A DNA stretch of 64,000 nucleotides from Beroe forskalii (Eukaryota; Ctenophora; Nuda; Beroida; Beroidae): positions 100,893 to 164,892 of the forward strand of contig WFMF01000402.1 of the NCBI GenBank assembly GCA_011033025.1, written 5' to 3'. This document shows positions 1-11,744 of this stretch, piece after piece. Position 1 is the stretch's first letter, and every line of letters begins with the position of its first letter. The translations under genes were made by a program, and so were the position numbers. Below the pieces are notes generated by a model. The model was not told where the DNA came from. It ran no database searches and worked only from the letters and a program-made list of their open reading frames with translations.

Positions 1-1120
1 TTGATAGACGGTTCTGCAGATGTTATTGTCTGTTGTGAATGTGTTCGTTGAGTAGGTATTGCTGAGTTATATACGGAACCTGTGTGAGAGCAGAGGTTTA
101 GGACGTGGGTGGGTGTTTTCATACTGTACAGACAGCTCAAAGAACTTCAGTAACAGGCATCTTTAATGATATATGGAAGACTGTACAAATAACTTTCTCT
201 TGATCAAAATACCCTGGAAATGATGAAAAATTAGACAATTTAGTATATTTACGCTGGCCTCTGATGCTCATTATTCCGAATCCATGAAGCTACACACACC
301 CTACCCCAGTTTGTATAGAGTACACTGTACACCTATAAATGCCGAATATCTATCCGCAGTGTACAATGTACAATAGGTTATAGATGAGATACACTGTGTA
401 CATACACTGTGCACCGATTGATAATGAATTACATGCCATTTTGCATATTATTCGTCCATACATAGCATGCCGATGATAATATGTACATGATGCCGCATGA
501 CGCATTCCAAGTTACTGCGCGGAATAGTGCAGGAATCCCACTGCTTGTTTCTCTTTAGAAGTTTCTTATTCCTGGGAGGAGTGGAGTCTAATGTGCTCGT
601 TAAACGTCTCTCATTGTTTACTCTTTCAGTGTGACATCATCAAGTTCATAGAAACGTTTAAACGTCGCATATCATCGTGTATTATATTATATTCAATTCA
701 AAAAAAAACAGTTTTAATGACAAAACATTTACTTTTGGGCACATAAAGAGACGATTATAAGCATGCAAGATCATTTGACGTGTTGGTAATCATTGGGAAA
801 GTTTCAATCAATCATATTGGATGTTTAACTGGAAATCCATTAAACAGTTTAATCAATCGATTCTATCTCTCTCACTTGTTTCATTGGGTGAGATGCATCC
901 ATTTATCTTATCGTATCACCATTCTCTCCCATCCATTAGCCGTATCTATGATGGGAAAAGACTTAAGTTTGCAAGGTAACTTGCTATTGAAGTGCCTCTG
1001 AAATTGCTGCTCGTGAAAACAAATTATAAGAATTATTTACTGTAAGAAAAATGTGTCCATAATATGTCCATATTATGTCCATAATATGAATACAAAATTC
1101 ACGGGTAACAGAACTTTTTT
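1..1120. other. Probable NADSYN1 intron, no feature seen
   Basis: AT-rich DNA upstream of the first recognisable NADSYN1 exon. No ORF of interest and no recognisable exon or RNA was found. A short run of ATAATATG-type repeats lies near 1057-1090. It is assigned to an intron only because the next exon downstream begins mid-protein. Confidence 0.5.
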
Positions 1121-2658
1121 AACTCTTTTACGCCCCTCAGGCTAGAGTACGCATGGTTACTAGGTACCTGTTTCTAACACTTTGACACCCCTCAGGCTAG
1201 AGTACGCATGGTTACTAGGTACCTGTTTCTAACACTTTGACACCACTCAGGCTAGAGTACGCATGGTGACTGGGTACCTGTTTCTAACACTTTGACACCA
1301 CTCAGGCTAGAGTCCGCATGGTAACTGGGCACCTGTTTCTAACACTTTGACATTACTCAGGCTAGAGTCCGCATGGTAACTGGGTACCTGTCTCTAACAC
1401 TTTGACACCACTCAGGCTAGAGTACGCATGGTGACTGGGTACCTGTTTTTAACACTTTGATACCACTCAGGCAAGAGTACGCATGGTGACTGGGTACCTG
1501 TTTCTATCACTTTGATACCACTCAGGCTAGAGTACGTTTGGTGACTGGGTACCTGTTTCTAACACTTTGACACCACCCAGGCTAGAGTACGTTTGGTGAC
1601 TGGGTACCTGTTTCTAACACTTTGACACCACCCAGGCTAGAGTACGCATGGTAACTGGGTACCTGTTTCTAACACTTTGACACCCCCAGGCTAGAGTTCG
1701 CATGGTAACTGGGTACCTGTTTCTTACACTTTGACACCCCTCAGGCTAGAGTACGCATGGTCACTGAGTACCTGTTTTTAACACTTTGACACCACTCAGG
1801 CTAGAGTACGCATGGTCACTGGGTACCTGTTTTAACACTTTGACACCACTCAGGCTAGAGTACGCATGGTAACTGGGTACCTGTTTCTAACACTTTGACA
1901 CCCCTCAGGCTAGAGTACGCATGGTAACTGGGTACCTGTTTCTAACACTTTGACACCACTCAGGCTAGAGTACGCATGGTCACTGGGTACCTGTTTCTAA
2001 CACTTTGATACCACTCAGGCTAGAGTACGCATGGTGATTGGGTACCTGTTTCTAACGCTTTGACACCACTCAGGCTTAGAGAGTACGCATGGTGACTGGG
2101 TACCTGTTTCTAACACTTTGACACCACCCAGGCTAGAGTACGCATGGTAACTGGGTACCTGTTTCTAACACTTTGACACCCCTCAGGCTAGAGTATGTAT
2201 GGTAACTGGGTACCTGTTTCTAACACTTTGACACCACCCAGGCTAGAGTACGCACGGTGACTGGGTACCTGTTTCTAACACTTTGACACCCTCAGGCTAG
2301 AGTACGCATGGTAACTGGGTACCTGTTTCTAACACTTTGACACCACTCAGGCTAGAGTACGCATGGTAACTGGGTACCTGTTTCTAACACTTTGACACCA
2401 CCCAGGCTAGAATCCGCATGGTAACTGGGTACTTGTTTCTAACACTTTGACACCACTCAGGCTAGAGTACGCATGGTAACTGGGCACCTGTTTCTAACAC
2501 TTTGACACCCCTCAGGCTAGAGTACGCATGGTAACTAGGTACCTGTTTCTAACACTTTGACACCACTCAGGCTAGAGTCCGCATGGTGACTGGGTACCTG
2601 TTTCTAACACTTTGACACCCCTCAGGCTAGAGTACGCATGGTAACTGGGTACCTGTTT
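1121..2658 (+). repeat. 55-bp minisatellite built from a 3' splice site and exon start
   Basis: About 28 head-to-tail units of 55 bp. Successive GCTAGAG starts fall at 1141, 1196 and so on to 2626. Each unit holds a T-rich stretch, CACTCAG (a 3' splice acceptor), and the first ~33 bases of the following coding exon (GCTAGAGTACGCATGG and onward to TACCTGTTT). The last unit is the real exon start at 2626. Variation is mostly single substitutions (CACCCCTCAG, CACCACCCAG), and AG is kept in nearly all units. Because 55 is not a multiple of 3, using an upstream acceptor would shift the reading frame. Confidence 0.95.
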
Positions 2659-2838
2659 GCTCAACTCATCAACTGGTCACGAGGCAAGCCTGGATCTCTG
2701 TTGGTGCTGTCCAGTGCCAATGTGGACGAGGCCCTGGTGGGGTACCTCACTAAATACGACTGCTCCAGTGGCGACCTCAACCCTATCGGAAGCATCTGCA
2801 AGAGAGATCTCAAGAACTTCGTCAAGCATTGCAAGGAG
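2626..2838 (+). CDS. NADSYN1: NAD+ synthetase, exon with NVDE / NPIG motifs (partial gene)
   Basis: This is an exon of glutamine-dependent NAD+ synthetase, which converts nicotinate adenine dinucleotide to NAD+ using ATP and glutamine-derived ammonia, the last step of NAD synthesis in the cytosol. The 71 codons run from [14 protein letters not shown] to FVKHCKE. They contain [19 protein letters not shown] followed by DLNPIGSI, which are synthetase-domain signatures of the family. The N-terminal nitrilase-type glutaminase domain and the ATP-binding SGG motif must lie upstream of the window. Acceptor CTCAG|GC and donor GAG|gtcagt give phase 0 at both ends. The start of this exon is the terminal unit of the 55-bp array. 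Confidence 0.93.
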
Positions 2839-3064
2839 GTCAGTATGTGATACGTTGTTACCATAGTACCGATGATGTATGTTTGGTATGCTAGGAGCAC
2901 ATTTGATAACCCAAGCTCAATGTAACGATTACCGAACTGAAATCTGAATTTGATCGGTCAATTTAGTTTTCACTCCCTGATTCTCTTTTTCTATGAACTT
3001 ACCAGCCGGTAACTCATCGCTATTCATCGTTGTTATGTCACTCGATATTCATCGCTTGTTCCAG

Positions 3065-3245
3065 GTGTTCGGGTATAAATCCATCGAGGTTTTCTGACAG
3101 CAGTCCCCACCGCTGAGTTGGAACCGATCACGGACGACCATGTTCAAACTGATGAGGAGGACATCGGACTAACGTACGATGAGCTGAATGACATAGGGAA
3201 ACTCAGGAAGATCGAGAGATGTGGCCCTTACTCCATGTACACCAG
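3065..3245 (+). CDS. NADSYN1: NAD+ synthetase, exon with PTAELEP / GPYSMY; 1-nt frameshift
   Basis: The exon opens after CCAG with [10 protein letters not shown] in phase 0, continuing FVKHCKE of the previous exon. At about 3094-3097 the frame hits TGA and shifts. In the next frame it reads [31 protein letters not shown] and RCGPYSMYT, which match the conserved synthetase C-terminal region. The exon is 181 nt, and 182 would be needed to meet the next exon in frame, so one base appears to be missing. Either the assembly has an indel or this allele is broken. The donor ACCAG|gtgaga is the first unit of the 32-bp array downstream. Confidence 0.88.
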
Positions 3246-5195
3246 GTGAGATGTGGCCCTTACTCCATGTACACAAGGTGAGATGTGGCCCTTACTCCAT
3301 GTACACCAGGTGAGATGTGGCCCTTACTCCATGTACACCAGGTGAGATGTGGCCCTTACTCCATGTACACAAGGTGAGATGTGGCCCTTACTCCATGTAC
3401 ACCAGGTGAGATGGGTGAGATGTGGCCCTTACTCCATGTACACCAGATGAGATGTGGCCCTTACTCCATGTACACCAGGTGAGATGTGGCCCTTACTCCA
3501 TGTACACAAGGTGAGATGTGGCCCTTACTCCATGTACACAAGGTGAGATGTGGCCCTTACTCCATGTACACCAGGTGAGATGTGGCCCTTACTCCATGTA
3601 CACCAGATGAGATGTGGCCCATACTCCATGTACACCAGGTGAGATGTGGCCCTTACTCCATGTACACAAGGTGAGATGTGGCCCTTACTCCATGTACACA
3701 AGGTGAGATGTGGCCCTTACTCCATGTACACTAGGTGAGATGTGGCCCTTACTCCATGTACACTAGGTAAGATGTGGCCCTTACTCCATGTACACTAGGT
3801 GAGATGTGGCCCTTACTCCATGTACACTAGGTAAGATGTGGCCCTTACTCCATGTACACCAGGTGAGATGTGGCCCTTACTCCATGTACACTAGGTGATA
3901 TGTGGCCCTTACTCCATGTAAACAAGTTGAGATGTGGCCCTCACTCCATGTACACCAGGTGAGATGTGGCCCTTACTCCATGTACACCAAGTGAGATGTG
4001 GCCCTTATTCCATGTACACCAAGTGAGATGTGGCCCTTACTCCATGTACACCAGGTGAGATGTGGCCCTTACTCCATGTACACTAGGTGAGATGTGGCCC
4101 TTACTCCATGTACACAAGGTGAGATGTGGCCCTTACTCCATGTACACTAGGTGAGATGTGGCCCTTACTCCATATACACAAGGTGAGATGTGGCCCTTAC
4201 TCCATGTACACAAGGTGAGATGTGGCCCTTACTCCATGTACACAAGGTGAGATGTGGACCTTACTCCATGTACACAAGGTGAGATGTGGCCCTTACTCCA
4301 TATACACAAGGTGAGATGTGGCCCTTACTCCATGTACACTAGGTGAGATGTGGACCTTACTCCATATACACAAGGTGAGATGTGGCCCCTACTCCATGTA
4401 CACCAGGTGAGATGTGGCCCTTACTCCATGTACACTAGGTGAGATGTGGCCCTTACTCCATATACACAAGGTGAGATGTGGCCCTTACTCCATGTACACT
4501 AGGTGAGATGTGGCCCTTACTCCATGTACACAAGGTGAGATGTGGCCCTTACTCCATGTACACCAGATGAGATGTGGCCCTTATCCATGTACACCAGGTG
4601 GTATGGCCCTTACCTATACACAAGGTGATATGTGGCCCTTACTCCATGTACACAAGGTGAGATGTGGCCCTTACCCATATACACAAGGTAGAGATGGCCC
4701 TTACTCCATGTACACTAGGTGAGATGTGGACCTTACTCCATATACACAAGGTGAGATGTAATTTACTCCATGTACACTAGGTGAGATGTGGCCCTTACTC
4801 CATATACACAAAGGTGAGATGTGGCCCTTACTCCATGTACACAAGGTGAGATGTGGCCTTACTCCATGTACACAGGTGAGATATGGCCCTTACTCCATGC
4901 ACAAGGTGAGATGTGGCCCTTACTCCATGTACACAAGGTGAGATGTGGCCCTTACTCCATGTACACTAGGTGAGATGTGGCCCTTACTCCATGTACACCA
5001 GGTGAGATGTGGCCCTTACTCCATGTACACCAGATGAGATGTGGCCCTTACTCCATGTACACTAGGTGAGATGTGGACCTTACTCCATGTACACCAGGTG
5101 AGATGTGGCCCTTACTCCATGTACACAAGGTGAGATGTGGACCTTACTCCATGTACACAAGGTGAGATGTGGACCTTACTCCATGTACACCAGGT
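3216..5195 (+). repeat. 32-bp minisatellite built from an exon end and 5' splice site
   Basis: About 62 tandem units of 32 bp: GAGATGTGGCCCTTACTCCA, then TGTACACCAGGT. The first unit is the true end of the NADSYN1 exon (codons for RCGPYSMYT) plus its donor, so nearly every unit repeats CAG|GTGAGA. Variants include TAG|GTAAGA and AAG|GTGAGA, and a few lose the donor (CAGATGAGA). Units around 4580-4900 are more degenerate and carry indels. Downstream donors would add an immediate in-frame TGA (AGG TGA). Confidence 0.95.
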
Positions 5196-5618
5196 GGGAA
5201 GGGACAGAGCTAGGACCAATGCTCGGGGGAGGGGGTCACTTTGTGGGGACATTCGTTTTGAACTAATACGGAAGAAGTTATTTTGTGGAAGTAAAGTAAA
5301 TTCAGTTGAGAACTTGTTTTAAACGTAAGACAATCGAGAACTATCGAGTAATCTTGCATATTTGTCTGACTGGATTGTGATCTGAAATTATTACAGTTCC
5401 TCCCACACTTCAGTTAATATGGACTTTGAAATATGATTACACGACGTTTCAAATGACCAATGGACTATCACCTCATTTTGCTACCCTTGCTGTTACACTG
5501 CACCTGTAACGGACACCACTGAATGCTGATAATGAGATTAGAATGACTTGTTAGAATTCAAAAGATACCTAATTTGCCTTGATTGACAAATCTACCTGCT
5601 ATTTTGTTATTAATACAG
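5196..5618 (+). other. Rest of NADSYN1 intron
   Basis: Unique AT-rich sequence between the minisatellite and the next acceptor (TAATACAG). Nothing else recognised. Confidence 0.6.
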
Positions 5619-5762
5619 GTTATCGTACATGTGGACCATGTCTCCCGCTGAACTAGCCTCCAAAGTCAAGACTTTCTTCCAGAAGTACGCAATGAACCGG
5701 CACAAGGCCTGCGTTATAACACCCGCCTTCCTGTGTGAACAGTACTGTCCAGATGATAACAG
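5619..5762 (+). CDS. NADSYN1: NAD+ synthetase, penultimate coding exon
   Basis: The first base completes the AG|G Arg codon from the previous exon. It then encodes LSYMWTMSPAELASKVKTFF, QKYAMNRHKACV and CEQYCPDDN. The KYxMNRHK and SPEDNR-like segments are conserved near the C-terminus of eukaryotic NAD+ synthetase. The acceptor is TACAG|GT and the donor is ACAG|gtgaaa, leaving phase 2, as required by the last exon. Confidence 0.92.
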
Positions 5763-6073
5763 GTGAAATACAATACTCCAGGCTGCTTGTTACACGCCAT
5801 GTATTGTACAAACACACATGCGACCTAGTGTTTGTATTATTTCGGTGTGGATTCTAATGTGCGTGTTTGAAGTTCTAGCTATATACTTACATGATACTAA
5901 TGATTCTCGACCTTTTTGACGTGCTGAAGACTGAGGTGTTTTCCCGCAAACTGCTCGGAAGGGAAAATACAGTGGCACAGTGCATTACTTATTAGTGCTT
6001 TTGAGATCACTGTAAACCTTTGGTTGGCTTCAGGTTTTCTTCATGAGCCATTGTTTTGACCTTTTGCCAACAG

Positions 6074-6233
6074 GTTTGATTTGCGACCCTTCCTCTACAA
6101 TCCAAAGTGGGAGACTCAGTTCCAGAACATTGACACGGCAGTGCTAGGTGCAGCAACGAATACTGCTGGGCAAGAGTCAGAGGACCAAGAATCCAGAGCA
6201 AAACGTAGTAAGCTAGATGCAAGTAAGCTATAG
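6074..6233 (+). CDS. NADSYN1: NAD+ synthetase, last coding exon and stop
   Basis: The exon starts after CAACAG, completes the Arg codon and reads FDLRPFLYNPKWETQFQNID, the conserved family C-terminus. A lineage-specific hydrophilic tail follows (AGQESEDQESRAKRSKLD), with a TAG stop at 6231-6233. The RAKRSK basic cluster is seen here but has no assigned role. No canonical AATAAA was found close downstream. Confidence 0.92.
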
Positions 6234-7868
6234 AAGATACGTAGGTATAGGAGTATTGGGTTGAATTATCAATTGTGGTCTGTATTATTATTATGTTTTA
6301 TTATAATCCTGGATGGTTCTAGTTTGAAACCAATTTTCATTGTCATTTTCGCATTTCTTTCACAGTTCTGCTTTTGAGACTGAGGCTTGGTTAAGTTCGC
6401 TGAATGCTGATATAACTTCCATGATTACTTGGAATTGTTGAATTGGACGAGGAGAAGCCCTTTGCTGATATGGGTATAATTCTCTTCAAATAATGAGAAG
6501 TGTTGTACAATAATAAGCACGAGACGGCAGCCGAGTGCACACTGAAAAACAATACCAAGTTTGTGTGGCGTTATATTAGCGTACTGTAGGGTACCGTTGT
6601 ACTGAACTTCTATAAATGTACGGTACAAACATGGAAGTCTAATGGTAAGATTATACACTATACAGTATAGTTCTTAGCCTATTATGATAACCTTACATCT
6701 TAAATTACTTAAATATTTGTATTTCTTATACTGCATACATTTTTATACCATTTTACTGTTTTATTATATTTTATTGTTTGTACAATGCTTCATAAAATAC
6801 ATTGCATATTTTGTTAAATGAGTATTATTATGTTAAATAATCTTCTTCTGGGTAAAAAGTAATTATAATATTAAAATTGTTTATATTTGTATTGTTTGTG
6901 ATAGTTTTTCCATATTTACTTATTTAATCACGAAAAATGGTTGATATATAGCTCACTACAAGATAACTTTCATTATAATTTACGAGATAGGCAGTTATTT
7001 CATAGTTTGAGCATCGCTATCTTTGTATTTTTAAATTAAGGGCATTTATTATCGCTGAGTTTTCGATTTGAAAAGATAACATTTCACATTCCATCATTAA
7101 TCAATCAGTGCGTATGTATAATATTGTAATGTATAATATTACTACCTATTTCTTTATTTGTTATGTATACTTTCAATGTATCTCGTTACGATAAAAATCT
7201 TTATTTCTCTTATCAGTGTGTTATTCTTATTACTATTCATCGTCATACTATACTTACATCCTTTGAGCATATGAAATTATTGAATAGCTATTTAAAATTG
7301 AATGTCTACTTTAAAATTTGACCGTTTGACGGGTAAGAAAAATGACTGGACCTGTCTCTCATTTTGAATAAGTCTCTAAGTCACAATATTCTGGTGATGT
7401 GGTAACGAAACGAGGCATCTACATTCTACACTCGTATTGTGGACACTGGACACTGGACATGAACTCTTTGGCCTTGCAATGCATGTTCATAAAATCATAA
7501 TTGATAATATAATATATGACTGAGCATTTAAAGTAGTCAAATGTTTAAACATTTCGCACACTAGTTATATGTGTGTGTCTACTTCATAATTCGCTAAATG
7601 AGCACTTGAATTACACAAGGTTCCTAGGATCTAAGATAGTAGAATTTAAATCTCAGTTGAGCTGTTCCAAACATAAGTATGTGAAATAAGTATGATTAGA
7701 GTAGAATAATTATTAATTCAGGTAACTGCTTTCCTTGACGATGATAATCGGATCATCGCATGATTTTCGAAAGCTTCTGATAAACAATTCTCTCGTATTA
7801 GTAATTTTAAGTAACTAACTGCTAAGATACTGACGTGCACCAACTCAGCTCGTAGCCGATGTTTACAC
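6234..7868. other. Intergenic region: NADSYN1 3' UTR / PARD3 5' flank
   Basis: Very AT-rich sequence between the NADSYN1 stop and the PARD3 start codon. It must hold the NADSYN1 poly(A) region and probably the PARD3 promoter or 5' UTR. No convincing TATA box or other element could be assigned. Confidence 0.5.
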
Positions 7869-7988
7869 ATGAAGGTGACGGTATGTTTCGGCAACACGCG
7901 TATAGTGGTACCTGTTGGCGAGGGAAACCTCACAGTCGCCCAACTCACGGAGAAAGCTCTCGCTCGCTACCGGAAAATAGCTAAGAAG
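7869..7988 (+). CDS. PARD3: PARD3 exon 1, start codon and oligomerisation domain part 1
   Basis: The ATG at 7869 begins MKVTVCFGNTRIVVPVGEG, almost the same as the start of known PAR-3 proteins (MKVTVCFGxTRxVVP). It continues to ALARYRKIAKK, a PB1-like domain that self-associates front to back. The start is fixed by this match. The donor AAG|gtacgc leaves phase 0. The next canonical exon is 22 kb downstream at 30340. Confidence 0.97.
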
Positions 7989-9130
7989 GTACGCTTTTTC
8001 TTTGATAATTAATAACATTCAATATACTTTGAATTTTAAGTTGCAGATTTTACGATTAAATTGCAATGATGGAAATTCTGGCTAATAAGAAGCTATTTAA
8101 TTTCAATACATAAAATTGAGGGTGTTCTAGTCGGCATCTTTTAACGTTCTGCTAGTTTAACGACCACTGCCGAAATACCTGTAGCTACTGTAATAGCTGT
8201 TAGGTTAGTAGATGCTGGAACATGCTTTCTGACTCACATAGATCTAACTCAAAAGTCACAAAACTCAAGTTTTCAATGGCATCAAATAACTCCATAACAT
8301 GAAGTAACTCCATAACAGCAATACCATTAAACCATGCTTAATCAGCTGAGCTATATTTAGAATTGACATTGGTCAGGCGACCTTGTCCGCGGATCTCACT
8401 CATTTGAATATTATGAAGGAATTTCCCCTAAATACCAGTCTCATACTATTTGAGAGTTCTCTTTACATCGTATCACCTCATCACGATTTCACGTATAATA
8501 ATATCCACTTAATCTGCAATGGTTATCCCTTCCTGCCACATTGACAGGCTTAATTTGGTATTTAATATATTCATATTAAACGAAAGACACCACTACATAG
8601 TGTAATGTTTACATGTAGTGAAATATCTTCTAGATTTACCAGATGGCACGCATGAAAGGATGAATGTCACCGATTCACCATTCCAATCCATGACTCTGAC
8701 ATCACCCCTAATCGGCTATTATTTGACCTGCTTAAGAGAGAAGTGGGATATGGAGACCAGGATGTTATTCTGAGTTACTGTAATTGGCGACTGAGCTGGA
8801 ACTTGTCATCCGCTGTGCACATATTCTACGTTAGTAATCTACTCTCTCAGATCCCTCTTCACCGCTTTGATGCTTTGATCAGTTTCTGTCTTGTGGGGGT
8901 TTTGCTCTTTGTTCTATTTCTCTTCAAAGCAACACACAGCACAGGACAGTTACCATTTGTTAAAACCGTGCAAATCCCGTGGAAGTCCATCCTTCATAAA
9001 CCAACTTAAATTAGTTTCTATTTTGCTGATTGCTTTCTTATGCTTCAAGCTTCGCGTTGATTGAGAGACATCGAAGCAACAGAGGCACGGAGCAGTAGCA
9101 CTGCGATAAAGCGAGTCATTCCTCAAAACA
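7989..9130 (+). other. PARD3 intron 1, first part
   Basis: No exon, RNA or repeat family was recognised. An 88-codon frame at 8743-9009 has no visible support as a gene. Confidence 0.5.
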
Positions 9131-9280
9131 GGATATTCACCATTCATCCTGGAATGAGCAGGATATTCACCATTCATTCTGGAATGAGCAGGATATTCAC
9201 CTTTCCTCCTGGATGAGCAGGATGCACACCATTCATCCTGGAATAAGCAGGATATTCCCCATTCTTCCTGGAATGAGTTC
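9131..9280. repeat. 30-bp minisatellite, 5 copies
   Basis: Five units of about 30 bp (GGATATTCACCATTCATCCT then GGAATGAGCA), beginning at 9131, 9161, 9191, 9220 and 9250, with one unit a base short. It is intronic and does not adjoin any exon found here. Confidence 0.9.
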
Positions 9281-9513
9281 TGAATGCGCTCCAATCTCCG
9301 GGATTGGTGATCGGATTAACATGCCTCAGCGTATAATGTACATTCCACAGTGTCATATATACCGTGTTTACTGATTCGTTTACCTTTCCTCCATCACCGT
9401 ACAGTGTACTTCAAGGTTTCATTACCTTGTACAGCATTATTGCCTTGTACAGTTTATATTCCTCGAAATGGGGATCATTATGTTTTCCCAATAATCGCCA
9501 TTTACTCAGTATA

Positions 9514-10303
9514 CCTTAGTGGTAGAAATTATGATGCGTACTAATTATGATTATTTTCGCAAAATGATCATAATTAGTACGCATCATAAATTCTACACAT
9601 CATAATTTCTACAGATCATAATTTGTAATTTCCCAAAATCGACCATTATTTAGACTTTTTGAAAACATGCTGAAACAACCAGGATGACCATGTTGCCCAC
9701 AAACTATGTGTGGCTCTAGCCTCTAAGGCCCTTTTCACATCTTTTTTGTAAAATAACTTCAATCTGCAAAATCAAAGGTTGTGGTGCTATAATATCATGG
9801 AGTTGCCACAAAAAACGGAGTTTAACTCAACTAATTGATAAACAGATACCTATAATCAAGGCCCTTACCGTCAAATAAGCTATTTTACTGCCAGACCTTA
9901 TCAAAGACCAAATTTACATTTAATCCAAAATTAAAACACAGACAACATCGGTCGAAAAACAATGTGAATGTGCAGGCATGTTATTCACATAACATTAACT
10001 TCCCTATCACCATGATGTTGAAAGTTGGCACAATTATGGACGTGAATCATGCTGAAAGAAATTATTTTGTCAGAAAATAGCCGGCATCAAGGCTTATTTC
10101 ATGATTTATGACCAAATTTCGGAGGATTCTGGACAATTTTGGTTTAAAGGGCCAGGTAAAATGGTTCAAAAATAATAAAATTTCATTCCACTGGTTGTTC
10201 ACCAAAAAGATTTGTTTTATCCCAAAATTTTTTCATCATAATTAGTACCCATCATAATTTCATTCGTCATAATAAGTACACATCATAATTTCTACCACTA
10301 AGG
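9514..10303. mobile_element. TA-flanked inverted-repeat element, family 1 copy 1
   Basis: Both ends carry the inverted repeat CCTTAGTGGTAGAAATTA, extending imperfectly with ATGATGxGTACT motifs. It is flanked by TA on each side (9512-9513 and 10304-10305). Subterminal regions repeat CATCATAATT several times. There is no transposase ORF, so it looks non-autonomous. The TA duplication suggests a Tc1/mariner-like or other TA-targeting mover; this is inferred. A second copy lies at 24076. Confidence 0.8.
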
Positions 10304-10305
10304 TA

Positions 10306-11744
10306 TGTTTTACTTGCTAACTTTGTTTTATCTAAATACTACAGTGCGGAAGTGCTAATCATGATCTGCAATGAACGGTGTCTCAATAATTAGTAGGAAA
10401 AGAATGTTTGAGGGCTTATCACGCTTATCACTTAATCAATTTATCTAAGATACCAATTACCTTGTATTTCGTGCACAGATTAACCACACTCCACATCGTA
10501 GTCTTCTTCAGGTCTCCTCCGCGCACAACTAGGAAGCAGTATGCCGCTCCCTATGCCCTTTCCTAACCCTGAGATATGCACAGTCCAAACTACAGCACTT
10601 AATCTGTATTGTAGTTTGTAGATTAAATTGCACTGTGGCGTGTCCCATTGACCAGTCGTACTTTGTACTTGCTTTAACTTTTAATTTTTCTGTTATCATT
10701 TTATTTTTGAAAGATATTTTGTAGATAACTCTTCAAAAATGTATTATTTCGTTGGAAACTGGAAATTGCTTTGAACAGATGTTATGCTTTCCGTGGGAAG
10801 GGTGAGAGTTGAGCCCGTGATGCGTGCCTAATCCTACCTGTTCTGTGTCTCAACTAGCAGAGCTACAGAGTTAACCAATCCTTATACTGTTTATTATAGT
10901 ACCGTGTGTAATGCTTCATAGTCTTGAGTTGTTGACGTATCTACCGCAGTCATGAGCTACAAAACAGTACAAAGTACGGGTTGCTGGTTCATTGTACTGC
11001 GTTGTGTTTTCACTTGTCAGTACTACCACATTCTGAATCATGGCAGAAAGTTGTGTTTATAGGTTCCGTGTGTGTCCCTTACAACATGTTGCGCGGATGG
11101 TAGATTATTGCGGAATGAAACTCCACTTTTTTTGTTGTACTACATTCCTGTCTCCAGCGTTGTGAACAGGTGTCCACAATAACTATTGTTGTAGGTGACT
11201 CTGGGTTATCATTGTCATGCTGAATATACCGGGGCCTATTTTACCACATACTGTGACCCCGTGTTAACGAACTGTGTCCGAATTATAATCCCTCATACCA
11301 CCTGCTGCAGTGATCCATCATGCGTTCACTTCGTGCACCCCAAAAATTTTGATCCCCAGAATTATTGCCCCACGATCCACATGAATATTTCTCGTAAGGT
11401 AGACTGCCACAATGCACCCGTCTCGTTGAAGACGAAGACACTTAAAGTTACACTGCACTTCATAATTTGGACACGTTCCGTACCTCATATACTTCATACT
11501 AATACAATATCGCTTCCACTTGTCAATTTATGGAGTTATTGCGGTTGGAATGTAGTCTTATTTAAGGCATTTCGGTGTAAATTTTATTTAAGTTTTTGGA
11601 AGAATGTAGTGAAGGGCTTTAAAGTTCCGCAGTGTGCGCATGCCAAATTTTCACGTATAATTTTCTATATTTTTACGCATGTTTCTGCCGACAATTGGTG
11701 CGTCGTGGTGCACTGTGCAGCGCCGCATGCTATTTCACTTTCTG
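10306..11744 (+). other. PARD3 intron 1, no feature
   Basis: No recognisable exon. The 206-codon frame at 11195-11815 runs into the adjacent 15-bp repeat and has no domain that I recognise. Confidence 0.45.

Noticed and set aside
1121-2658. CRISPR array
   Set aside because: No unique spacers; the whole 55-bp unit is repeated and the DNA is eukaryotic. The same holds for the other arrays.
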